Shown: piece after piece, positions 8,546 to 17,055 of the stretch
Numbering within the stretch: the stretch's first letter is position 1
How the letters are laid out: each line of letters opens with the position of its first letter
Assembly: GCA_021813365.1 (NCBI GenBank)
Contig: JAKALB010000014.1
Location: forward strand, 1 to 34,957
Length of the DNA stretch: 34,957 nucleotides
DNA from: Pseudomonadota bacterium
Lineage (GTDB): Bacteria; Pseudomonadota; Alphaproteobacteria; Rhodobacterales; Rhodobacteraceae
Direction: 5' to 3'
Program-made: the position numbers and the translations under genes
Notes under the pieces: generated by a model
What the model saw: the letters and a program-made list of their open reading frames with translations, nothing else
What the model was told of the DNA's origin: nothing
Database searches by the model: none

Positions 8546-9933
8546 CCCGAAATCTCCTCCAGATCCAGTTCCAGCACCAGTTCGGCCCCAGGCCCGTCGC
8601 CGCGCGCCCGCAACCGCACACTGCCGCCCAAGGCCTCGGCCCGACCCTGCAGGCCCGCCAGGCCCAGCCCGGCCAGCCCGTCGCCCGCCTCTGCCGGCTC
8701 GGGCTGCGGCCCCGGCCCACGGTCAGCGATCGTCATCCGCAAGTGCCGGCCCTTCTGCACCAGATCGACCGACTGATCCCGCCCCTGCCCGTGACGCCAG
8801 CCGTTCGACAGGCCTTCCTGCAGGGTCCGGCAAACCAGGGTCTTGACCGCCGAACTCGGGTCGCCGCCCAGGTCCATGCTCAGCCGGACTTCGGCATGGG
8901 TCCGCGCCGCATGGGCATCGACCAGCCCCTGCACCAGCGCGTTCAGCGGCTTTCGCTCGATGTCCGGCAGCGACAACCCGCGCGAGATGGTCCGGATTTC
9001 GGTGATCGCCTCGCGCACCGCCCGGTCGATCTGGTCAACCTCGGCCCGGGCGGCCTCGTTGTCGCCCACATGCCGCCGCAAGGCATCCAGCCGCAGCGCC
9101 ACATAGCCGATCAGCTGCGCCGGCCCGTCGTGCAGATCGGCCCCGATCCGCCGCAGGATGCGGTCGGTCTGCCCGGCAAAGCGCGATGCGCCTTCCTGCA
9201 CCCGCCGCCGCAGCGCGATGTTGCGTGCGTTCAGGTCGGTCAGCGCGGCCAGCTGCGTCTCGATCGTCCGGCTGCCGCGCAGCACGATGGCGAACAGGCT
9301 GGCACCGACCAGCAGCACGACCCCCGCCACAACCGCCCACGAGGTCAGCAGCGCCCGGTTCAGATCGGCTTGCAGCTGCGTGGCAATATCATAGAACTCG
9401 ACCACGCACAGCACCTGCCCCGTGGCATTGCTGCGCACGGGGACGTAAATTTCCAGCAGTGGCACATCCAGGTTCGCCTCGGCGTCATCCTCGGCGCCCG
9501 GCCCCGAATCCAGATCATCGAAACTGGCCTGGACTTCACCGCTCCAGGCCTTGCGCAGATTCTCGGCGACCTCAAAGGTCTTGCCCACGATCCTGGCGTT
9601 CGAGGCGCCGATGACCAGCCCGCCCTTCTGCCAGACCTTGAAGCTGACGACCCGCTGCCCCAGCGGCGTGTTCCGCAGCAGGCTTTCGATCGCCGCCAGG
9701 TCATCGGGCGGCAGGTCGATGCGGTCACTCAGATCCTGGACATAGGGCGCCACAAAGCTCTGCATGTACAGCGCCGTGGTGTTGGCGGCATTGCGCACCA
9801 CCGCCTGCTCGATGCGGTCGGCCACAAAGAAGCCCACGACCAGCCCGGCCAGCACCATGACAAGGCCCCCGGCCAGACCGAAGGCGCGGGCCAGCGACAT
9901 GTCTTTCCAACGGAAAACGCGCGGCAATCGCAT
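8542..9933 (-). CDS. Membrane sensor histidine kinase (NarX/DegS-type, HisKA_3)
   Basis: Sensor kinase of 463 residues. Helix 1 is at about 19-38, a periplasmic domain of some 155 residues follows, helix 2 is at about 195-218, then a coiled linker leads to the HisKA_3 dimerisation helix with phospho-acceptor His268 in ADLHDGPAQ. The HATPase part has QEGLSNGWRHG (Asn377) and IADRGPG. The periplasmic region carries an acidic stretch (DDLDSGPGAEDDAEA) and resembles no sensor domain I can name. The start at 9933 lacks a ribosome site but sits exactly 6 nt after a -10-like TAGGCT, consistent with a leaderless mRNA; ATG at 9900 is the alternative. Partner is the overlapping response regulator. Confidence 0.9.
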   Translation of the reverse strand: MRLPRVFRWKDMSLARAFGLAGGLVMVLAGLVVGFFVADRIEQAVVRNAANTTALYMQSFVAPYVQDLSDRIDLPPDDLAAIESLLRNTPLGQRVVSFKVWQKGGLVIGASNARIVGKTFEVAENLRKAWSGEVQASFDDLDSGPGAEDDAEANLDVPLLEIYVPVRSNATGQVLCVVEFYDIATQLQADLNRALLTSWAVVAGVVLLVGASLFAIVLRGSRTIETQLAALTDLNARNIALRRRVQEGASRFAGQTDRILRRIGADLHDGPAQLIGYVALRLDALRRHVGDNEAARAEVDQIDRAVREAITEIRTISRGLSLPDIERKPLNALVQGLVDAHAARTHAEVRLSMDLGGDPSSAVKTLVCRTLQEGLSNGWRHGQGRDQSVDLVQKGRHLRMTIADRGPGPQPEPAEAGDGLAGLGLAGLQGRAEALGGSVRLRARGDGPGAELVLELDLEEISG

Positions 9934-9939
9934 GGGGCC

Positions 9940-9969
9940 AGCCTAGATCAGCCCGGCCCCCCGCCACAA
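9940..9969 (-). promoter_or_regulatory. Predicted leaderless promoter of the histidine kinase
   Basis: TTGTGG (9969-9964), an 18-nt spacer and TAGGCT (9945-9940) end 6 nt before the ATG at 9933. Transcription would start on or next to the A of the start codon. No Shine-Dalgarno sequence is present, which agrees. Confidence 0.5.
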
Positions 9970-9992
9970 GCGCCCGATTGCGGGCGGTAGGG

Positions 9993-10439
9993 TCAGGTCC
10001 GGGCGCCGACCGTCGTGCGGATGAAGTCGATGATCTGACTGGCCGGGCGCGCGCCGGTCAGCCGGCCGACCTCACGCCCGCCGTGGTACAGGATCAGCGC
10101 GGGAATGCCCTGGATACGGGCACGGCCGGCGATGTCGGGATGCGCCTCGGTGTCCAGCTTGCCGAACCGCACCTGCCCGGCCAGAGCCTGCGCCGCCTTG
10201 GCGAATTCCGGCGCCATGGCCCGGCAGGGGCCACACCATGCCGCCCAGTAATCCACGATCAGTGGCAGATCGTCGCCCCGGGTGGCCTTGTCATGCGCCG
10301 CAGCGTCCAGTTCCATCACCTTGCCATCGGCCAGCGGCGCGCCGCAGCTTCCGCATTTCGGCCCATGGGCCAGCCGGTCCTTCGGCACCCGATTCATCTG
10401 CCCGCAGGTGGCACAGCTCAGTTTCACAGCCTCGCTCAT
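9993..10439 (-). CDS. trxC: Thioredoxin 2 (TrxC)
   Basis: Cytoplasmic disulfide reductase of 148 residues. The N-terminal zinc ribbon is complete, with Cys9/Cys12 (CATC) and Cys29/Cys32 (CGSC), the feature that separates TrxC from TrxA. The thioredoxin active site WCGPC is at 68-72 and the cis-Pro segment QGIPALILY is present. I prefer the ATG at 10439 (MSEAVKL) over 10451, with a modest GAGGT 5 nt upstream. TrxC usually responds to oxidative stress. It follows the DUF3775 gene by 60 nt; a 16-bp dyad in that gap may be an operator. Confidence 0.93.
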   Translation of the reverse strand: MSEAVKLSCATCGQMNRVPKDRLAHGPKCGSCGAPLADGKVMELDAAAHDKATRGDDLPLIVDYWAAWCGPCRAMAPEFAKAAQALAGQVRFGKLDTEAHPDIAGRARIQGIPALILYHGGREVGRLTGARPASQIIDFIRTTVGART

Positions 10440-10451
10440 CTCAGACCTCAC

Positions 10452-10467
10452 ATTCCGGTTTCGGAAT
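10452..10467. promoter_or_regulatory. 16-bp inverted repeat in front of trxC
   Basis: ATTCCG-GTTT-CGGAAT is a perfect 6+6 dyad 13 nt upstream of the trxC start. Its place and symmetry suggest a binding site for a dimeric regulator or a small RNA hairpin in the leader. I cannot assign it to a known regulator. Confidence 0.45.
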
Positions 10468-10499
10468 ATGTAGGATGCCCTGGCGCGGCTGAAAAGAGG

Positions 10500-10838
10500 T
10501 CAGAGCAGATCTTCCTCTTCGGCGGCCACATCGACACCCAGCGCCTCAAGCCCGGCCTCCAGATTCTCCGCCAGATGCGGCATTCCCATCAGGTAATCCG
10601 CCGTCGGAGTCGAGGCGCCGGCAAAGGCCGCCTCGACCGCGCTCGCGTAATCCTCGGGCTCGAAGGCACCGCGGCCAACCCAGGCGATGGCGGTCAGATG
10701 CGCCTTCTCATCCTCGTTCAACGCATCGATGAAGGCATGCAGCTCGGCCTCGGACACGGCACCCTGCTCGCGGCTGAGAAAGATGATCTGCACCACGGTC
10801 GCGGGGGCGATTTCAAGCTGGTCGGTCAGATCGGCCAT
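10500..10838 (-). CDS. DUF3775 family protein
   Basis: Soluble protein of 112 residues with no signal or membrane segment. The order of ELEIAPATVVQIIFLSREQ, then LHAFIDALNEDEKAHLTAIAWVGRGAFEPEDY, matches what I know of the DUF3775 family of alphaproteobacteria, whose function is unknown. The C-terminus is acidic (AAEEEDLL). The start at 10838 is chosen because GGAGACAGGAC gives a good ribosome site; upstream in-frame codons lack one. It precedes trxC on the same strand and may be co-transcribed with it. Confidence 0.8.
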   Translation of the reverse strand: MADLTDQLEIAPATVVQIIFLSREQGAVSEAELHAFIDALNEDEKAHLTAIAWVGRGAFEPEDYASAVEAAFAGASTPTADYLMGMPHLAENLEAGLEALGVDVAAEEEDLL

Positions 10839-10903
10839 GTCCTGTCTCCTTTGCCGCATCGTCGACCCTTGCGGCGATTTGGGCAAGCAAAATGCTGTCG
10901 CAG

Positions 10904-11227
10904 CTATCCTGCGAGGGCCAGGATCAGCCCATAGGCCGCCGATCCGGCCAGCGTGGCCAGCACGACCGATCGCGACACCGCCCAGGTCAGCGCCGTGCCC
11001 AGCACGCCGGCCGCCAGCGGGCCCTGCGCGGCCCAGGGGCGCGCCAGTTCCGGCGCGGCCCCGGTCACGAACAGGGCGGCAATCGCGGCCGGTCCCAGCG
11101 CGTTCAGCAGCCGCGCGGCCAGGCCATGCGGCGCCAGCCGGTCCAGGTCGAATCGCGTGGGCAGAAAGCGGAAACCCCAGGTGCAGACCCCGGCAATCAG
11201 GCAGATTTCCAGCACATCAGGCCGCAT
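10904..11227 (-). CDS. azlD: AzlD-family branched-chain amino acid transport subunit
   Basis: Small membrane protein of 107 residues with about three or four hydrophobic segments, including the family's FRFLPTRF-like motif early and LLNALGPAAIAALFV in the middle. AzlD is the partner of the larger AzlC in exporters of branched-chain amino acids or analogues. The ATG at 11227 overlaps the end of azlC by 11 nt, the normal azlCD arrangement and a sign of coupled translation. Substrate cannot be told from sequence. Confidence 0.88.
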   Translation of the reverse strand: MRPDVLEICLIAGVCTWGFRFLPTRFDLDRLAPHGLAARLLNALGPAAIAALFVTGAAPELARPWAAQGPLAAGVLGTALTWAVSRSVVLATLAGSAAYGLILALAG

Positions 11228-11921
11228 CGCGCCACCCCGAACCCAGAACGCCCACCAGGGCTCCCGCCCCCATCCCGGCAAACAGCCCGAGCGTGGACGA
11301 GCCCAGCCAGCCGCCCAGAACCGTGCCGAGGCCCGCTGCCAGGATCAGGGGAATCTGCCGCCGTTGCATCATCGACAGCAGAAGCGCCAGGAACAACGCC
11401 GACAGCATGAAGCCCAGGGCCCCCGCCAGCGCCGGCCAACGGTCCAGCGCCCCGGCTCCCGCCCAGGCGCCGACCACCGTGCCCGCCACCCAGGCGGCAT
11501 ATGCCGAAAAGCCCAGCGCCACCATGAAGGGCTCGCTGAAGCGCCGGCCACGCGCCAGCGCCCCCAGCGCGGCACCGAACACCTCGTCCGTCAGGGCAAA
11601 GGCCCAGGCCCAGGCCGATGCCCGCGAGGCATCTGCCCCCGCCCGGCGCATCAGCACCGGACCATAGAGCAGATGCCGCACATTCATCGCCACCAGCGTG
11701 AAGGCCGCCACCAGCACCGGCACACCGCTGGCAATCAGGGCGACGGCAAGAAACTGCGCCGCCCCGGCAAAGACGATGACCGACAGCGCCGTGGCCTCAA
11801 CCATCCCCAGTCCGCTGCGGGTCGCCGCCACGCCGAAGGAAAAGGCAATGGGGAAATACCCCAGGGCAATCGGCACCGCGGCACGCAACCCATCGGCAAT
11901 GGACAGCTTTTCAGACGACAT
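11217..11921 (-). CDS. azlC: AzlC-family amino acid exporter
   Basis: Inner-membrane protein of 234 residues, with the AzlC signatures IALGYFPIAFSFG near the N-terminus, FAGAAQFLAVALI and MNVRHLLYGPVL, and roughly seven membrane segments. With AzlD it exports branched-chain amino acids or their analogues. The start MSSEKLSI at 11921 has no Shine-Dalgarno sequence; instead a promoter TTGACG-N17-TAGGCA ends 6 nt before it, so the message is predicted to be leaderless. Downstream, azlD overlaps by 11 nt. Confidence 0.9.
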   Translation of the reverse strand: MSSEKLSIADGLRAAVPIALGYFPIAFSFGVAATRSGLGMVEATALSVIVFAGAAQFLAVALIASGVPVLVAAFTLVAMNVRHLLYGPVLMRRAGADASRASAWAWAFALTDEVFGAALGALARGRRFSEPFMVALGFSAYAAWVAGTVVGAWAGAGALDRWPALAGALGFMLSALFLALLLSMMQRRQIPLILAAGLGTVLGGWLGSSTLGLFAGMGAGALVGVLGSGWRDAA

Positions 11922-11927
11922 CCCCGT

Positions 11928-11956
11928 TGCCTACCCGCCCGTCCCCGACCCGTCAA
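11928..11956 (-). promoter_or_regulatory. Predicted leaderless promoter of azlCD
   Basis: TTGACG (11956-11951), 17-nt spacer, TAGGCA (11933-11928), then 6 nt to the ATG. The expected start point is the A of ATG at 11921. The -35 differs from consensus at one base, so this is the strongest of the four promoters of this design in the window. Confidence 0.6.
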
Positions 11957-12044
11957 GCAAGCCGCCGGCTGCACGACAGCCGTGCCTTCGGCCAGGCGCC
12001 CGCCGCGTCGTCGCCGACCCTGCGCCCCGGCGCTGGGGGTTTCA

Positions 12045-12156
12045 CACCCCCAGACCCCCGTGGGATATTTGGACCAAGTTGAAGGCAGACAGGCCTTGCC
12101 CATCACCTGTTCGCAAATATCCCGGGGGGAGGCGAAGCCGGGGGGCAGAGCCCCCC
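12045..12156. repeat. Paired rhodobacterial intergenic repeat
   Basis: Two related modules face each other between gcvP and azlC. The left has GGGGG-TTTCACA-CCCCC and then GGGATATTTG (12062-12071). The right has CAAATATCCC (12114-12123), then GGCGAAGCC and GGGGGGC-AGA-GCCCCCC (12140-12156). The inner 10-mers are perfect inverted repeats 42 nt apart. I recall sequences of this form (G/C hairpin followed by GGATATTT...AGATGAAG) scattered widely in Rhodobacteraceae genomes between genes. Here it lies 48 nt after the gcvP stop and may end or stabilise the gcv transcript. Confidence 0.7.
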
Positions 12157-12203
12157 CCCGCAGCAGGCAGATGGCCGAAGGCGCCGCTGTTTGCCGCCGG
12201 CCG

Positions 12204-15044
<2,841 letters not shown>

Positions 15045-15072
15045 GGCTTTGCACCTGGAATGAGGGGGCGGG

Positions 15073-15093
15073 CGGGCGCCACCCTGGCGCCCG
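15073..15093 (-). terminator. Hairpin between gcvH and gcvP
   Basis: CGGGCGCCA-CCC-TGGCGCCCG is a perfect 9-bp stem with a 3-nt loop, 29 nt before the gcvP start. A second dyad, CCTTCGAAGG, lies at 15103-15112. No T run follows, so a role in RNA processing or in adjusting gcvP relative to gcvTH is more likely than termination. Confidence 0.45.
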
Positions 15094-15150
15094 GCCCAGA
15101 ATCCTTCGAAGGTTCTCGCGCATTGCCGCGAAGGAATTCGGGTGCGAACC

Positions 15151-15172
15151 GATCAGCCGATCAGCCGATCAG
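15151..15172. repeat. 8-bp tandem repeat over the gcvH stop codon
   Basis: GATCAGCC occurs twice and then GATCAG, 22 bases in all. The TGA stop of gcvH lies inside it. Because the unit is 8 bp, gain or loss of a copy would shift the frame of any sequence beyond it, but after the first TGA this would change only the untranslated part. Confidence 0.75.
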
Positions 15173-15517
15173 TTCCTTGTATTCGTCCTCGTCCATGAAC
15201 TGGTCGATGACACCAAGGTCTTCGACCTTCATCTTGAAGAACCAGTATCCCAGCGGGTCTTCGTTGACCAGGCCGGGGTTTTCGGCCAGCCTGTCGTTCA
15301 CCGCGACGATCTCGCCGTCTACCGGGGCCAGGATGTCGCTGGCCGCCTTGACGCTTTCGATCACGCAAACCTCGTCACCCGCGGCCACCTGGGTCTCCAG
15401 CTCGGGCAGTTCGATGAACACCACATCGCCCAGTGCCTCGGCTGCATGTTCGGTGATGCCGACGACCAGCAGATCGCCTTCCACGCGCAGCCATTCATGT
15501 TCCTTGGTGAATTTCAT
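15161..15517 (-). CDS. gcvH: Glycine cleavage system H protein
   Basis: Lipoyl carrier of 118 residues that shuttles the aminomethyl group between GcvP and GcvT. The start MKFTKEHEWLRVEG is the classic N-terminus, and the lipoylated lysine is Lys57 in ESVKAASD. The end YKELIG is slightly shorter than in E. coli (129 residues) but complete. It follows gcvT by 10 nt. Confidence 0.97.
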   Translation of the reverse strand: MKFTKEHEWLRVEGDLLVVGITEHAAEALGDVVFIELPELETQVAAGDEVCVIESVKAASDILAPVDGEIVAVNDRLAENPGLVNEDPLGYWFFKMKVEDLGVIDQFMDEDEYKELIG

Positions 15518-15527
15518 CCGGATAACC

Positions 15528-16646
15528 TCAGCGTTTGTAGGAAGTGGGGTGGAAAGGCAGCGGGGCGACGCTGACAGGCAGCCGCTTGCCGCGCACCTCG
15601 CCCGTCAGCGCCGTGCCGGGCGCGGCCAGGGCGCGCGGCACATAGGCCATGGCGATCGGCCCATCGACCGAAGGACCGAAGCCGCCCGAACAGATCACGC
15701 CCACCTGGGCGTCACCGTCATAAAGCGCCGTGCCGTCGCGCATCGGCGCCCGGCCGGCGGGACGCAGGCCGACGCGCAGCCGCGCCGGGCCGTCGCGCAG
15801 CTCGCCAAGGATGCGCTCCGCGCCGGGAAAGCCGCCCGCGCGCGGGCCTTCGCGGCGCGATTTCTGGATGGCCCAGCCAAGCCCCGCCTCGACGGGCGAG
15901 GTCGTGGTGTCGATGTCATGACCGTACAGGCACAGGCCCGCCTCCAGCCGCAGCGAATCCCGCGCCCCCAGACCGATCGGCAGCACCTCGGCCATGGCCA
16001 GCAACTGCCGCGCAAAGCCTTCAGCCTGCGCCTGGGGCAGCGAGATCTCGAAACCGTCCTCGCCGGTATAGCCCGACCGGCTGACCCAGACATCGCCGAA
16101 CACGCCCACATCCATGAACCGCATCGCCGTGACCTGTGGCACCAGCCGGGCCAGCGCCCGTTCGGCCAGCGGGCCTTGCAGGGCCAGCAGTGCGCGGTCG
16201 GTCACCGGGATCACCTCGGCCACAGCCGACAGATGCGCCTGCATATGGGCGATGTCCGCCGCCTTGCAGGCTGCATTCACCACCACGAACAGATGATCGC
16301 CGCGGTTGGCGAACATCAGGTCGTCCAGAATGCCGCCGGTGGCATTGGTGAACAGGCCATACCGCTGCCGCCCCCGCGCCAGCCCCGCCACATCCACCGG
16401 CATCAGCGCCTCGAACCCCGTCACCAGCGCCGCCATGTCGCCCGACGGCCCGGATCGCGGCCGCAGGATCACCTGCCCCATGTGGCTGACATCGAACAGC
16501 CCCGCTGCCGCGCGGCAGTGCAGATGCTCCTTCATCACGCCGGCGGGGTATTGTACCGGCATCTCGTATCCGGCGAAGGGCACCATCCTGCCGCCCAATG
16601 CCACATGCAGGTCATGCAGACCCAAGCGCAACAGCCCATCGGCCAT
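15528..16646 (-). CDS. gcvT: Aminomethyltransferase, T protein of glycine cleavage
   Basis: Folate-dependent enzyme of 372 residues that takes the methylene carbon from the GcvH-bound intermediate to make 5,10-methylene-tetrahydrofolate and releases ammonia. Visible family segments are MVPFAGYEMPVQYPAGVMKEH, LFDVSHMGQV, the folate-pocket region SRSGYTGEDGFEI and ARDSLRLEAGLCLYGHD. The ATG at 16646 is used because the upstream in-frame codons run into the riboswitch. First gene of the operon. Confidence 0.96.
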   Translation of the reverse strand: MADGLLRLGLHDLHVALGGRMVPFAGYEMPVQYPAGVMKEHLHCRAAAGLFDVSHMGQVILRPRSGPSGDMAALVTGFEALMPVDVAGLARGRQRYGLFTNATGGILDDLMFANRGDHLFVVVNAACKAADIAHMQAHLSAVAEVIPVTDRALLALQGPLAERALARLVPQVTAMRFMDVGVFGDVWVSRSGYTGEDGFEISLPQAQAEGFARQLLAMAEVLPIGLGARDSLRLEAGLCLYGHDIDTTTSPVEAGLGWAIQKSRREGPRAGGFPGAERILGELRDGPARLRVGLRPAGRAPMRDGTALYDGDAQVGVICSGGFGPSVDGPIAMAYVPRALAAPGTALTGEVRGKRLPVSVAPLPFHPTSYKR

Positions 16647-16680
16647 AAGCCGCCGTCCTTCCTGCCGGATTGGTCGCACC

Positions 16681-16717
16681 GGCACCGTGCAAACGGGAAA
16701 CCCCCGTCCTCGGTGCC
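16681..16717 (-). promoter_or_regulatory. Probable expression platform of the glycine riboswitch
   Basis: GGCACCG (16681-16687) pairs with CGGTGCC (16711-16717), with an inner ACGGG/CCCGT pair. The hairpin begins within the 3' edge of aptamer 2, so it and the aptamer end may exclude each other. No T run follows, so control may be by RNA folding near the start codon 35 nt away rather than by simple termination. Confidence 0.45.
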
Positions 16718-16890
16718 CCCTCTGTCCCTGCCCGATCGGGCGCCTGAGATCGTTATCCCTTCGGCGGGCGCATCCGCGCCACTCTCCAGAGTCTTTCACA
16801 GGACGGTCCTTGCGCCTGAGAGTTTACCGGGGCGGTTGCTCCTTCGGCACCGGGCCGGGCCCTGCGGCCTTCCCCGGTTCTCCCGTTCCT
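16716..16890 (-). ncRNA. Tandem glycine riboswitch
   Basis: Two glycine aptamers in series in the gcvT leader. Aptamer 1 (about 16890-16801) contains GGGAGA, GCCGAAGGAGCAACC, CTCTCAGGCGCAAGGACCG. Aptamer 2 (about 16793-16716) contains CTGGAGAG, CCGAAGGGATAACG, ATCTCAGGCGC and GGGACAGAGGGGG. These are the conserved core strings of the class. Binding of glycine normally turns gcv expression on. Aptamer 2 is somewhat divergent: GATAACG replaces the usual GGCAAA-like segment. Confidence 0.93.
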
Positions 16891-16898
16891 GCGCGGCC

Positions 16899-16928
16899 AA
16901 ACTAGGCGAGCAGCACGGCCGTTGGCAA
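16899..16928 (-). promoter_or_regulatory. Predicted gcvTHP promoter
   Basis: TTGCCA (16928-16923), an 18-nt spacer and TAGTTT (16904-16899) predict a start near 16892, right at the 5' edge of aptamer 1. The fit of promoter to riboswitch supports it, though the hexamers are imperfect. Confidence 0.5.
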
Positions 16929-16944
16929 GGAAAAAGCGTGCCAA
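16922..16944. promoter_or_regulatory. Inverted repeat in the gcv / flavoprotein divergent region
   Basis: TTGGCA-N11-TGCCAA is a perfect 6+6 dyad. It overlaps the proposed gcv -35 and also supplies a -35-like TTGGCA for a plus-strand promoter (17-nt spacer to TGTATG at 16945). A regulator bound here could affect both divergent units. No regulator can be named. Confidence 0.4.
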
Positions 16945-17000
16945 TGTATGCAGTGGTGTGCCGATTTCCCCGACTTGCCTTTTGCCGCGAAGCCGCCCAT

Positions 17001-17032
17001 CACCGCCACACCGCCACACCGCCATACCGCCA
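17001..17032. repeat. Four tandem copies of an 8-bp unit
   Basis: CACCGCCA three times and TACCGCCA once, ending 23 nt before the start codon of the flavoprotein gene, in its presumed 5' leader. Perfect short tandem repeats of this kind often vary in copy number. Confidence 0.85.
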
Positions 17033-17055
17033 GGACAGCCCGGACGAGACCGCAC

